Counted from the stretch's first letter, positions 26,001 through 36,116 are shown. The stretch is DNA of 64,000 bases from Streptomyces sp. PH10-H1 (GCF_030063355.1 NZ_JASISZ010000030.1:1-64000), one strand, 5' to 3'. Notes: generated by a model not told the origin, from the sequence alone. Translations and numbers: made by a program.

Positions 26001-26324
26001 CTCCTCCACCACCGACAGGGCGGTGCGGTGGCCCAGTTGCACCGCTCCGGAGCCGACCCGGATCCGTTCGGTCGCGGCCGCGACCAGCTGGATCAGCAGC
26101 GCCGGGGACACTCCGGCGACACCGGTGGTGAGGTGGTGTTCCGCCAGCCAATACCGCGCGTACCCGGCGGCCTCGGCGTGCTGCGCCAGGTCGACGGTGT
26201 TCCGCAGTGCCTGGGCTGCGGACGAGCCCGAGCTGATGGGTGCGAGGTCGAGGACGGACAGCGGTACGGATCGCGCGGTGGCTTCCGTACCTGCGGCGGC
26301 GTCCGGTTCCGCAGAGCTGCTCAT
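26001..26324 (-). pseudogene. LLM-class flavin oxidoreductase, C-terminally deleted
   Basis: From ATG 26324, about 108 residues match the N-terminal third of a luciferase-like monooxygenase: L-S-V-L-D-L-A-P-I-S-S-G-S, Y-A-R-Y-W-L-A-E-H-H and I-R-V-G-S-G-A-V-Q-L-G-H-R-T. Homology ends at L-S-V-V-E-E (26001), where the sequence becomes the antisense of the GNAT remnant. The remaining two thirds of the barrel are gone. It is the last member of the leftward flavin-monooxygenase operon. Confidence 0.7.
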
Positions 26325-26383
26325 GCGGCGGTTCCTCCTGCGAGCGTGGGGTGAGCGGCGGTGGGGTGGGTATTCACCGGACC

Positions 26384-26728
26384 TCAGTGCCACGGTGGGT
26401 CGGGTATCTCCCGGCGCAGCACGGGGGCGATGTCCAGGGTCGCGTAGTCCTCGTAGGCGCGCACCAGGTCGAGCAGGTTCAGCGTGGTCACCGCGGTGAA
26501 CAGCCGGATGCGGGAGGTGAGCGCGGCGATATGGCTCAGGACCACGGGCGGGGAGGAGGAGATGAAGGGGCGCTCATGGCGTTCGCCGACCCCGAATCCG
26601 TCGAAGCCGGGTTCCTCGGCGAGCAGCGCGTTGCCGGTCACTTCGCGGCAGCGGTCGCTGGTCGGCTTCTGCACGCCGGTGCGCGGATCGGGGGCGTGCA
26701 CGATCAGCGTGATGGCCAGGAACTTCAC
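26384..26728 (-). pseudogene. LLM-class flavin oxidoreductase with large internal deletion
   Basis: The GTG at 26728 overlaps the upstream gene's stop (GTGA). The first roughly 100 residues are a luciferase-like N terminus (K-F-L-A-I-T-L-I-V, G-F-D-G-F-G-V-G-E-R-H and V-R-A-Y-E-D-Y-A-T-L-D). The next codons read I-A-P-V-L-R-R-E-I-P-D-P-P-W-H and stop, which resembles the normal extreme C terminus of this family. About 220 central residues are therefore missing, yet the frame is kept. The 114-residue product cannot form a TIM barrel. Confidence 0.7.
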
Positions 26729-28137
26729 GACGCCGCCCGCTGCGTCCCGGTCGTGCTCGCTGTACTCGCTGTGCTCTTCGCGCTGTTCCTGGCATCGGGC
26801 CGGTCCAGGCCGAGATGGTCGCGAAGGGTGGCGCCCTCGTAGTCGTGCCGGAAGACGCCGCGTTCCTGGAGCAGTGGGACGACCGTGTCGGCGAACTCGT
26901 CGAGTCCGCCCGGGGTGACGTGGGGCACGAGGATGAAGCCGTCGCTCGCGTCGGCCTGGACGAAGGCGTTGATGGTGCCGGCGACGGTTGACGGGGAACC
27001 GACGAAGGTCTGGCGTCCGGTGGTCTCGATCACCAGCTCGCGGATCGAGAGCCCGCCGGCCTCGGCCTTCTGCCGCCATTCCTTGGCGGTGGCCAGCGGA
27101 TCCTTGAACATCTGCACGCTGGCCCGCCCCCGCGCGACGGTGTGTTCTCCGAGCGCGGGGTCGATGTCGGGCAGTGGTCCGTCCGGGTCGTAGCCGGAGA
27201 GGTCGCGGTTCCACAGCTGTTCCAGGTATTTGATCGCGGTCTGCCCGCTGACCTGGGCGCGTCGTACCTCGCGTGCGCGTTCCTGCGCCTCGGCGTCGGT
27301 GTCGCCGAGCACGAAGGTCGCGGCGGGGAGGATCAGCAGCTCGTCCCGCGTCCGGTGGTGGCGGGCGAGGCGGTTCTTGACGTCGGTGTAGAAGGCCCTG
27401 CCCGCGTCGAGAGTGCTGTGGCGGCTGAAGATCGCGTCGGCGGTGGCGGCCGCGAACTCGCGTCCCTCCTCGGAATCGCCCGCCTGGAAGATGACGGGAC
27501 GCCCCTGCGCGCTGCGGGGGACGTTGAACTGCCCGGCTATGTCGAAGTGCTGGTCACGGTGGTGGAACGCGCCGGCCTTCGGATCGCGGAGGAACCGGCC
27601 GCTCTCCTTGTCGGCGATGATCTCGTCGTCCTGCCAGGAGTCGAACAACTCCCAGGAGGTGCGCAGGAATTGCTCGGCGCGCGAGTAGCGGTCCTCCTGT
27701 GCGAGGAATCCGCCGCGCCGGAAGTTCTCGCCGGTGAACGCGTCCCAGGAGGTGACGACGTTCCAGGCCGCGCGTCCATCGGAGAGATGGTCGAGGCTGG
27801 CGAACTGGCGGGCGACCTCGTACGGCTCGTTGAAGGTGGAGTTGATCGTGCCGGTCAGTCCGATCCGTTCGGTCACGGCGGCGAGTGCGGCCAGCACGGT
27901 GAAGGTGTCGGGGCGTCCGACGACGTCGAGGTCGTAGATCTCGCCGCCCTGCTCGCGCAGCCGCAGGCCCTCGGCGAGGAAGAGGAAGTCGAACTTGGCC
28001 CGTTCGGCGGTACGCGCGAAGTGCGCGAACGAGCTGAACTCGATGTGGCTGCCGGCCTTCGGATCGCTCCACACGGTGGTGTTGTTGACGCCGGGGAAGT
28101 GGGCCGCGAGATGGATCTGCTTACGAGGCTTGCTCAT
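26725..28137 (-). CDS. NtaA/SnaA/DszA-family FMN-dependent monooxygenase
   Basis: 470 residues, the usual length. Bacterial luciferase-like TIM barrel with N-terminal Q-I-H-L-A-A-H-F-P-G-V-N-N-T-T-V-W, S-T-F-N-E-P-Y-E-V-A-R and the central A-A-W-N-V-V-T-S. These are typical of DszA/NtaA two-component flavin monooxygenases that use FMNH2 from a separate reductase. It is probably involved in sulfonate, sulfone or aminopolycarboxylate cleavage; the upstream Cys leader peptide favours a sulfur role. The last 20 residues are Ala/Ser/Thr-rich. It starts 21 bp after the preceding monooxygenase gene and overlaps the next by 4 bp. Confidence 0.88.
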   Translation of the reverse strand: MSKPRKQIHLAAHFPGVNNTTVWSDPKAGSHIEFSSFAHFARTAERAKFDFLFLAEGLRLREQGGEIYDLDVVGRPDTFTVLAALAAVTERIGLTGTINSTFNEPYEVARQFASLDHLSDGRAAWNVVTSWDAFTGENFRRGGFLAQEDRYSRAEQFLRTSWELFDSWQDDEIIADKESGRFLRDPKAGAFHHRDQHFDIAGQFNVPRSAQGRPVIFQAGDSEEGREFAAATADAIFSRHSTLDAGRAFYTDVKNRLARHHRTRDELLILPAATFVLGDTDAEAQERAREVRRAQVSGQTAIKYLEQLWNRDLSGYDPDGPLPDIDPALGEHTVARGRASVQMFKDPLATAKEWRQKAEAGGLSIRELVIETTGRQTFVGSPSTVAGTINAFVQADASDGFILVPHVTPGGLDEFADTVVPLLQERGVFRHDYEGATLRDHLGLDRPDARNSAKSTASTASTTGTQRAAS

Positions 28138-28158
28138 GGTCGGTCGGATCCCTCCGGC

Positions 28159-29394
28159 TCAGGCGCTGGCGGTGCTGGTGCTGGTGCTGGTGGCGGCGGC
28201 GTAGCGGTTGGCGGGGCGCGGGAGTCCGAGCAGCCCGCGCAGGGTTCCGGCTCCGTACGACCGGCGGAAGGCGCCCCGGGCCTGGAGTTCCGGCACCAGG
28301 CCGCGGGTGATCGCCCGCAGGTCGTGGCCGATGGTGGCGGGGCGTAGCCGGAAGCCGGTGAGACCGGCCCGGCGCCACTCCAGCAGCAGGTCCGCCAGTT
28401 GTGACGGTGTCCCGGCGAACACTTCGGCGTCGCTCGCGGCGGACTCGCCGGCGAGGGCGTCGAGCCGGTCCCGGCGCGCCTCGGCGGTCGACCGCTCCTG
28501 ATCGAGGAAGACCACCAGATCACCGAAGACATGCACGGTCTCCGCGCCCCGGCCCGCGGTCTCCTGCTCGGAGCGGATCTCGGCGACGATCGATCGGGCC
28601 TGGTCGGCATCGCGCGGAGTGACATAGCCGATGTCGGTCGCACGTGCTACCAGCCGGTGCGGCACGGTCGCGTGGGCGAGCACGCTCACCACGGGCTGTC
28701 CCTGCGGCGGACGCGGGGTGATCGAGGGGCCCTTGACGCTGAAGTGCCGGCCCTGGAAGTCGATGTAGTGCAGCTTGTCCCGGTCGATGAAACGGCCGGT
28801 GGCCACATCCCGGATCTCCGCGTCGTCCTCCCAGCTGTCCCACAGCCGGCGCACCACCTCGACGTAGTCGGCCGCCTCGTCGAACAGCTCGGTGACCAGC
28901 TCCTGCGTCTGCGGCAGGCCCGACTCCTCGACGCGGAACGGCGGGAAGGTGCGGCGACCGAAGTGCGCGGCCTGCTGCGGCTGCGCCGACACCTGGACGC
29001 GCAGCCCGGCCCGGCCGGAGCTGACGTAGTCGAGGGTGGCGATCGCCTTCGAGAGGTGGAACGGCTCGGTGTGGGTGGCGACCACGGTCGGGACCAGACC
29101 GATGTGGCGGGTCAGCGGAGCGACCCGGGCCGCGATGAGGACCGCGTCCAGCCGCCCGCGTACCTGGTCGGTGCGCCCGTCCGGCCCGGTGTGGTCGGAG
29201 GACTGCGGTGCGAGGGAGTCCTCGAAGGTCACGAAGTCGAGCAGCCCGCGTTCGGCCTCGATGACCGCGTCGGCCCAGTAGCGGGCGCCGAACAGGTCCT
29301 GGGGACGGGCTTCGGGTTCCCGCCAGGCGGCGGGGTGCCAGCCCGCGCCGTCGAGCGCGACGGCGAGGTTCAGCGGATTCAGGGATGCGGACAT
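28159..29394 (-). CDS. LLM-class flavin-dependent monooxygenase
   Basis: 411 residues. Luciferase-like barrel with A-R-Y-W-A-D-A-V-I-E-A-E-R-G-L-L-D-F-V-T-F and R-H-I-G-L-V-P-T-V-V-A-T-H. First gene of the operon and 75 bp downstream of the leader peptide stop. ATG at 29394 is preferred over upstream in-frame codons because homology starts there and GGAAGG lies 10 bases before it. The C terminus ends in a low-complexity S-T-S-T-S-T run encoded by repeated GCTGGT-type triplets (28160-28195). Predicted partner of the second monooxygenase in using organosulfur compounds. Confidence 0.85.
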   Translation of the reverse strand: MSASLNPLNLAVALDGAGWHPAAWREPEARPQDLFGARYWADAVIEAERGLLDFVTFEDSLAPQSSDHTGPDGRTDQVRGRLDAVLIAARVAPLTRHIGLVPTVVATHTEPFHLSKAIATLDYVSSGRAGLRVQVSAQPQQAAHFGRRTFPPFRVEESGLPQTQELVTELFDEAADYVEVVRRLWDSWEDDAEIRDVATGRFIDRDKLHYIDFQGRHFSVKGPSITPRPPQGQPVVSVLAHATVPHRLVARATDIGYVTPRDADQARSIVAEIRSEQETAGRGAETVHVFGDLVVFLDQERSTAEARRDRLDALAGESAASDAEVFAGTPSQLADLLLEWRRAGLTGFRLRPATIGHDLRAITRGLVPELQARGAFRRSYGAGTLRGLLGLPRPANRYAAATSTSTSTASA

Positions 29395-29469
29395 GGCGTA
29401 ACTGCCTTCCTGATCGACCGTATGTGAACGCACCGCCGTGTGGGGGTGGTACGTCAGCAGGGAGTCAGA

Positions 29470-29592
29470 TCAGCGGCAACAGAGTGCGCCGGCCACCCGT
29501 AGGAGATCGATGTGCTGGCGCCCGTACAGATGGACGACGGGCCCGCGGGGATGGAGAGTGCCGGTGACGACCCGGTCGAATGAAGTCCGCAC
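29470..29592 (-). CDS. Cysteine-ended leader peptide upstream of the monooxygenase operon
   Basis: Forty codons from the GTG at 29592 (GAGAGG 7 bases upstream; an alternative GTG is at 29601) to TGA at 29470. The C terminus is H-I-D-L-L-R-V-A-G-A-L-C-C-R, which matches the R-x-H-[IV]-D-L-x-R-V family of actinobacterial leader peptides found before sulfur-assimilation and sulfonate-use operons. The double Cys at the end is expected to make translation sensitive to charged tRNA-Cys and so control the operon, which starts 75 bp further on. Mechanism is known for polycysteine leaders in mycobacteria; here it is inferred. Confidence 0.75.
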   Translation of the reverse strand: MRTSFDRVVTGTLHPRGPVVHLYGRQHIDLLRVAGALCCR

Positions 29593-29699
29593 TGTCGTCA
29601 CCTCTCTCCGGCTCGAACGGCCCCTGACCGTAATGGAGCCGCTTTGTTGCTGACGCTCGTAACCTGCTCAAGACGCTATCCCGCGGGTGTCGCCGGGCG

Positions 29700-30767
29700 C
29701 CCAGCGGCGAGGCGTTCAACGCGATCAGCCTGGACGCGGCGACGGGCCGGCCGGCGAACCCGATGATCAACGCGGGGGCCATCGCGGTCACGGCCCTGGT
29801 GCCCGCCGCGGACGCCGGCGCGCGGTTCGCCCGGATCCGGGACTGTCTCAGCGCCTTCGCCGGACGCCGGCTGGGCTTCGACGAGTACGTCTACCGGTCG
29901 GAAGTGGCCACCGGGCACCGCAACCGGGCCCTGGCCCATCTGATGCGCGCGGCCGGATCGCTGCGGGGTGACCCGGTCGAGGCGGTGGAGACGTACTTCC
30001 GGCAGTGCGCGGTGCTGGCCACCGTGACCGACCTCGCGGTGATGGCGGCGACGCTCGCCAACGGCGGGGTGAACCCGATGACCGGCGTGGCCGTCGTACC
30101 GGAGCCGGTGGCGGTCCAGGTGCTGTCCGTGATGGCCACCTGCGGGATGTACGACGCGGCCGGCGAGTGGATGCTGCGGGTGGGGCTTCCCGCGAAGAGC
30201 GGGGTGTCCGGCGGTCTGGTCGCCGCCAGTCCGGCCCGCTTCGGTCTGGGGGTGCACAGCCCGCCGCTGGACGCCTCCGGCAATCCGGTCCGGGGGGTGG
30301 CGGCCCTGCGCGAGCTGTCGGGACGCCTCGGACTGCATCTGATGCACAACGCCGCGCCGGGAGCGGCCACGGTGACGGCGGCCACCACGGCGGGGCAGGC
30401 GCGGTCGGACCGTCCCAGGACACCGAACGACAACGCGGTGCTCCAGCGCCACGGCGACCGGATCGCGCTCGTGGCGGCCCAGGGTGCATTGGACTTCACC
30501 GCGGCGGAGCGCGTGCTGTACGCACTGGGGCAGAGCACTCCGGCCGTGCCCGGCTGGGTGGTCCTCGACCTCGAGCGGGTGACGGCGGTCGACGCCACCG
30601 CCGGGGCGATGCTGGAACGGGCGCTGGCGCTGCTGGCCGAGCGCGGTCATGACGTCGGCGTCACCGGGACGTTCCTGAAGGCCGGTTCATGGCGGCGGGC
30701 CGCCACCCGGGATCTGGCGCTGGCACGAGCCGAGGACGCGCTGCTGGCCTCCGCAGCGGCCGGCTGA
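29700..30767 (+). pseudogene. glsA: Glutaminase-STAS protein, 5'-truncated
   Basis: Beginning abruptly at P-S-G-E-A-F-N (29700), about 240 residues match beta-lactamase-fold glutaminase A: N-P-M-I-N-A-G-A-I, E-T-Y-F-R-Q-C-A-V-L and G-V-S-G-G-L-V-A-A-S-P. A STAS domain (about 245-330 of the remnant) follows, as in GlsA proteins with regulatory tails. The N-terminal part holding the catalytic S-x-x-K and the real start is absent; an ATG at 29763 could only start a headless product. The truncation point lies about 100 bp from the Cys leader promoter region. Confidence 0.75.
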
Positions 30768-30891
30768 ACGACGTCCCGGCCGCTCCCGGCCGCCCGCGAC
30801 GAGTTCGCCGAACGCGGCGTGCGCGCTCAGGACCGCCCAGAGCGTGCCTGAGCTTGCCTGAGTGATGCCGATCGCGCCCCCGACGGGCGCT

Positions 30892-31449
30892 CTATGCCGG
30901 TCGCACGGGCACATAGCTGAGGATGATCATGCCGGCACTGTGCACCTCGGTGCCGTTCAGAGTGAACTTGGTCTGGAGCGCGTCACGGTAGAGCAGATCG
31001 TCCGGCTTGGCCTTCCCCGACAGGACGGGGTGCAGCCAGACCCGGAACTCGTCCAGCAGCCCGTTGTCCAGCAACAGCCGCGTCACCGGGCCGAAGCCGT
31101 ACTGCAGGATGTTCCCGCCGGGCCGCTCCTTCAGCTTCCGCACCTCGGCCACCACGTCACCGCTGATCACGCTGGTGTTCTCCCAGTCGGGTTCGCGCAG
31201 CGTGGACGAGACGACGTACTTCTTGATGCCGTTCATCCGGTCGGCGAACTCGTCGGCTCCCGCGCGCCCGGACCATGCCGGGGCGAACCCTTCATAGGTC
31301 TTCCGGCCCATGATCAGGGCGTCGCTGCTGACGAGCTGGGCTGTGGCGGCCTTGCCGGCCTCCTCGCCGAAATAGTCCATGTGCCAGTCCTGCATGTTCG
31401 TCATGTCGCCGTCGAGGGTCACATACGTGGCGTTGATGATCTTTCTCAT
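30892..31449 (-). CDS. Dihydrofolate-reductase-family (RibD C-terminal-like) protein
   Basis: 185 residues. N-terminal Y-V-T-L-D-G-D, central L-I-M-G-R-K-T-Y-E-G-F (NADPH-binding strand), K-Y-V-V-S-S-T-L and G-G-N-I-L-Q-Y-G-F-G are standard features of the stand-alone DHFR/RibD-like reductases (YwjB/YyaP). The physiological substrate is unknown. ATG at 31449; the longer open frame upstream runs into the decayed GTPase gene and is not part of it. The gene looks intact, in contrast to its right neighbour. Confidence 0.85.
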   Translation of the reverse strand: MRKIINATYVTLDGDMTNMQDWHMDYFGEEAGKAATAQLVSSDALIMGRKTYEGFAPAWSGRAGADEFADRMNGIKKYVVSSTLREPDWENTSVISGDVVAEVRKLKERPGGNILQYGFGPVTRLLLDNGLLDEFRVWLHPVLSGKAKPDDLLYRDALQTKFTLNGTEVHSAGMIILSYVPVRPA

Positions 31450-31552
31450 GACGCTGGGTCCTCCGTTGTCGGTCTGCGCGCTTTCCTGGGGTAGACGCCC
31501 GCGAAGATCCGAACTTATCGGTGCCCGGAGGGAAATCTTCGGCGACCCGGCC

Positions 31553-32545
31553 TCAGCGAATGGGGGGAGCGGCCTCAGTGGTGGGAGCGGCTCCAGGTGA
31601 CCGCCCAGCCCGCGAGTCCCGCCGCCAGGCCGAGGGCGCGCCGCCCGCGGTGAGGCGCCGGGGCCAGCGGCTGTCGCCGTCCGGCGGCTCGTCCGGTCTC
31701 TCTTCGGCCTCCCGGTTCTGCTCCGGGGGCGAGTCGGAGGACCGCAGTTGCGCCACGACGTAGTCGGGAGCGCCTCCCAGCGCATCGCGCCGCCCTCGCC
31801 ACGGGAGGCTGTGAAAGCCGGGGGATTCTCCGGGCTCCTCTCGAAGGCCAGCAGCTCCGCGACCAGCTTGTACAGGACGAATTGCGCGGCCGAAGCGTCA
31901 TCGGTGACCGCGTTGACGCTCCGCTTGCGGAAGGTCTTCTGTAGCCGGCGGGCCTTGCGCAGCTCCGAAGGCGGGATGTTCACGGCGCTCGCGACGGCTC
32001 CCGTGCTGGAGGAGAGGACAGGAAAGCGGCGACCAGGTGCACGGGCACACGGATGCCCCGGGTGGCCAGCAGGGTCGACAGCGGTGTCGCGACCGACGAC
32101 GCGATGATCCGGGTGAGATCCCCGAAGAATCCCCGCCGTTCACCCCGCGCCTCACGCCTGGCGCGGTCCCGCTCGGCCTTCGCGACCCCGTACGCGCGGG
32201 CCACCAGATCGGGCAGTACGGCCGCGAAGGCCACATCCCGTTGAGCGGCCTCGGCCGGGCGTTGTCCCGCTTGTGCATCCCTCCGTCGGCCCCGAGGAAG
32301 GCGAACTCGCGGCCCACGGAACTGACGGGTATCAGCCGTATGCGTCCCGGAGGAACCGGCATCCCGCGGATCTGCCAGTCCCTTCTGCTCCTGGCCAGGG
32401 TCGCGAAGTCCGGGCGCTCCATCAGGCGTTCATGGATCTGCCGCAGCGAGTAGTGGCCGGCCAGCAGATCCCACTTGGTGATGACGAAGCGGATGGGTCC
32501 CTCGCAGTCCTGCATGAGCGAGAACACCTCGGCACCGCACAATGG
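31553..32545 (-). pseudogene. Decayed TRAFAC-clade-like GTPase gene
   Basis: Reading leftwards, three frames must be joined. Frame 1 has A-E-V-F-S-L-M-Q-D-C, F-V-I-T-K-W-D-L-L (a T-K-x-D guanine motif) and I-R-L-I-P-V-S-S-V-G-R, ending near 32245. Frame 2 has F-A-A-V-L-P-D-L-V-A-R-A-Y-G and T-P-L-S-T-L-L-A-T-R to about 32010. Frame 3 has N-I-P-P-S-E-L-R-K-A-R-R-L and A-A-Q-F-V-L-Y-K-L-V-A-E-L-L, breaking again near 31780 into a Glu/Arg-rich tail. The Walker A end is missing at about 32545. Assignment to the Streptomyces 'double-GTPase/TRAFAC' proteins is by remembered similarity. Confidence 0.55.
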
Positions 32546-32607
32546 TGACACCGCCGCCGCGGCCATGGGCGTGGAGCCACAGCGGGGACAGCGGCTACGG
32601 TGAGGGT

Positions 32608-33045
32608 GTGTCCGAGACCGAGACCTGGACGCGGACCGATCCCGGTGTCCTCCGCCTTCCCTCCGGACGACTGGTCCGGGGCCGTGCGCTGCGCCGGCCC
32701 CTGCCGGCCGGGCCGACGCCCGCCTTCGCCGTCCATCTGCTGGGCAAGCAGCCGCCCGAGGTCCCCTGGGAGGCGCGGTGGCTGCGGTGGCCGGACTTCT
32801 GGCTGCCCAGCAGCCGTTCCCAGGCCCAAGCCGTCCTCGGCGAGGCCTGGGCGCGTGCCGGAACCGAACGCGTCGAGATCGCCTGCGGCGGCGGCCGTGG
32901 ACGAACCGGCACGGCTCTGGCCTGCCTCGCCGTCCTCGACGGCGTGCCGGCCGGCCAAGCGGTGGAGTTCGTGCGCCGCCACTACGACGCACACGCCGTG
33001 GAAACCCCCTGGCAACGGCGTTACGTGCACCGCTTCACGCCCTGA
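32608..33045 (+). CDS. Dual-specificity / protein-tyrosine-phosphatase-like protein
   Basis: 145 residues. The phosphatase loop CX5R is seen as A-C-G-G-G-R-G-R-T-G-T-A at about 92-103, followed by the helix A-L-A-C-L-A-V-L; W-P-D-F-W-L near 66-71 may carry the general-acid Asp. A short single-domain member of the family common in Streptomyces. GTG start at 32608 with GGTGAGG upstream; in-frame sequence before it is not similar. Flanked on both sides by decayed genes. Confidence 0.75.
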   Translation: MSETETWTRTDPGVLRLPSGRLVRGRALRRPLPAGPTPAFAVHLLGKQPPEVPWEARWLRWPDFWLPSSRSQAQAVLGEAWARAGTERVEIACGGGRGRTGTALACLAVLDGVPAGQAVEFVRRHYDAHAVETPWQRRYVHRFTP

Positions 33046-33058
33046 CGCCGCCGCGAGG

Positions 33059-33150
33059 TCAGGCCCCGACCGTCCCGTCGATGCCTTCGCGCAGGAAGTC
33101 GGCATGGCCGTTGTGCCGGGTGTGCTCGACGTGTACACAGGGCAGCTCTC
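33059..33150 (-). pseudogene. DinB/DUF664 protein, C-terminal tail only
   Basis: About 30 residues, C-V-H-V-E-H-T-R-H-N-G-H-A-D-F-L-R-E, ending G-T-V-G-A-stop. The R-H-N-G-H-A-D-x-[IL]-R-E-x-I-D-G motif is the usual end of DUF664 DinB proteins. The rest of the gene is missing; upstream sequence belongs to a different gene remnant. Confidence 0.6.
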
Positions 33151-33156
33151 GTCGCT

Positions 33157-33437
33157 GGCGGAGGCGAGTGGGGCGCGCTCGAGGCGGCACACATGGCGGC
33201 GGCCGTCGACCGTCCGCCGGACGAGGCCGGTGCGCTCGAGCACTTGGGCTTCGACGCGGCCGCCAGCGACATCGTCAGCGGTTCGGCGAGTTCACCGACG
33301 GTCAGTTCGCCGTCGGCGAGCCTGCTGAGCATCTCGCGACGGGCCCCGGTTGCGAGCGCGTGGAACACCGCGTGCATCCCGGCTTCTTCCTCAACCATAC
33401 GGTTGAGGGTCGGGTGGTTCACGGCGACGTGGTTCAC
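33157..33437 (-). pseudogene. ArsR-family regulator remnant
   Basis: From a GTG at about 33437 (V-N-H ... H-P-T-L-N-R) the frame gives F-H-A-L-A-T-G-A-R-R-E-M-L-S-R-L-A-D-G-E-L-T-V-G-E-L-A, an ArsR winged helix. Near 33240 the expected S-K-H-L-K-V-L-E-R is broken (S-K-P-K-C), consistent with a small deletion. The frame is recovered as L-E-R-T-G-L-V-R-R-T-V-D-G-R-R up to about 33157, where it meets the DinB tail. In Streptomyces such ArsR genes often precede DinB or SRPBCC genes, so this may be one deleted operon. Confidence 0.6.
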
Positions 33438-33477
33438 GGCGGCAACGTTCGCTGCGAGCGGCGTCCGGGTTAGGCGG

Positions 33478-34617
33478 TCAGCCGCGACGCTTCGGCGACG
33501 GAGTCCGGGTCCGGCCCTCCGGGGCGGCTCCGTCGGCCCCGCCGGCTTCACCGGTCGACGCAGCCGCGTGGCACGCGCCGCGGCCGTCGGCGCGGGCGAC
33601 GATCCGGCTCGCCTCGATGCGGACTGCGGCTTCGGTTCCGTCGCTGACGGCGGGTACGCCGGCCGCCGCGGCGAGGACGCCCGCCTCGTCGAACACCACC
33701 TGCAGGTGCGGCCATGCCGAGGGCGGGAAGGCCTGGCGCAGGCAGCCGCAGAGGTCGGCGACGGCCAGCCGCGCCAGCGGTGCCAGTTCGGCGGGGTCCC
33801 CGGTGACCAGGACGGCGGTGACCGTCGCCCCGGGTGGCGCGGCCCGTACCGCCTCCTCGACAGCCTCGAGACGGTGCAGTCCGAGGATCGCCACCACGCC
33901 GTCGTCCACGAGCCGCGCGGGCTCGCCGCGCACCGCGTCCGCCGCGCCCGGCGGGGACCACGGCTCGTCGGCCGGCCACGCCTGCGTGATCACATGCGGG
34001 GGCGGCCACCAGTCGTTGAGCTCGAGGCCGGCCAGCTGCTCGCAGGCGCTGACGACGTTGAAGGGCTCGATGAATCCGGGCGCGGCGGCGGCCATCTGGC
34101 TCGCGCCGTGCAGGGTCGTCAGCACGGCCTCCGCGACTCGCACCAGACTGCCGGTCGGCGTGCCGGGCGGCCGCAGACCCTCCAGGGCCAGCCCGAGCAG
34201 AAGCGCGTCCAATTTCATCAGCTGCGCGAACGGCCGCCGGATCCGGTCCTCGGCGAGGACTTCGGGCATCACGTACATACCGAGCCGGGCCGGGCCGTGC
34301 TGCTCATCGGTGTCGGCGAGCGGGAGCCGGGCGACCCAGGCGCGGGCGAGCGCGCCGAGCGTCTCGCGGGCGGTGCGGCCCGGCTCCGAGTGCGGCGGTT
34401 CCGGCGCGCGCTCGGCGAGATCGGCCAGGACCGCGAAGTACAGGGCCCGTTTACTGGGGAAGTTGGAGTAGACCGCGCCACGGGTGAGCCCGGCGCGCTC
34501 GGCGATGCGGTCCACCTTCGCGTCGCGGAAACCGCGCGCGGCGTATTCGTCCCTGGCCGCGGCCAGAACCTTGGCGCGATTGTGCTCCTGCAGCTCCACC
34601 CTGCTGGGCCGGCCCAT
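33478..34617 (-). CDS. TetR-family regulator with long C-terminal (possibly redoxin-like) extension
   Basis: 379 residues, far longer than the usual 190-220. The N-terminal helix-turn-helix (about 10-55) has F-R-D-A-K-V-D-R-I-A-E-R-A-G-L-T-R-G-A-V-Y and N-F-P-S-K-R. A TetR ligand domain extends to about 220. Residues about 235-350 form an additional alpha/beta region with V-T-A-V-L-V-T-G-D-P-A-E-L, L-Q-V-V-F-D-E-A-G-V-L-A-A-A-A-G-V and A-A-V-R-I-E-A-S, whose order resembles peroxiredoxin/thioredoxin-like folds, but without a CxxC. ATG at 34617 with GAGG upstream. Divergent from clpX, sharing a palindrome-rich promoter. Confidence 0.75.
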   Translation of the reverse strand: MGRPSRVELQEHNRAKVLAAARDEYAARGFRDAKVDRIAERAGLTRGAVYSNFPSKRALYFAVLADLAERAPEPPHSEPGRTARETLGALARAWVARLPLADTDEQHGPARLGMYVMPEVLAEDRIRRPFAQLMKLDALLLGLALEGLRPPGTPTGSLVRVAEAVLTTLHGASQMAAAAPGFIEPFNVVSACEQLAGLELNDWWPPPHVITQAWPADEPWSPPGAADAVRGEPARLVDDGVVAILGLHRLEAVEEAVRAAPPGATVTAVLVTGDPAELAPLARLAVADLCGCLRQAFPPSAWPHLQVVFDEAGVLAAAAGVPAVSDGTEAAVRIEASRIVARADGRGACHAAASTGEAGGADGAAPEGRTRTPSPKRRG

Positions 34618-34665
34618 CGTCCTCACTCTTGCCTTCACGTCGCGTTCGTCGCGGTTCAAGATACC

Positions 34666-34710
34666 TTGACCATTCAGATGTTGACGTCATATGGTCTCGG
34701 CATTCGAATG
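34666..34710 (+). promoter_or_regulatory. Promoter and operator candidates between TetR and clpX
   Basis: TTGACC (34666-34671) and TATGGT (34690-34695) with an 18-base spacer make a housekeeping-like promoter towards clpX. Embedded are TGACGTCA (34682-34689, perfect palindrome), CATTCAGATG (34671-34680) and CATTCGAATG (34701-34710, perfect palindrome). The last two are near repeats spaced 30 bp apart. They are plausible TetR binding sites. Confidence 0.5.
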
Positions 34711-34814
34711 ACGCTCACCCGAGTGGACCCGGCCGCGCGAAGCGGTCGCGCCGACTCCCGGGGCCGGCCCTCACAGCAGCCCGGCCTGCACAACCGTTGA
34801 GGAGACATTTCCGC

Positions 34815-36116
<1,302 letters not shown>

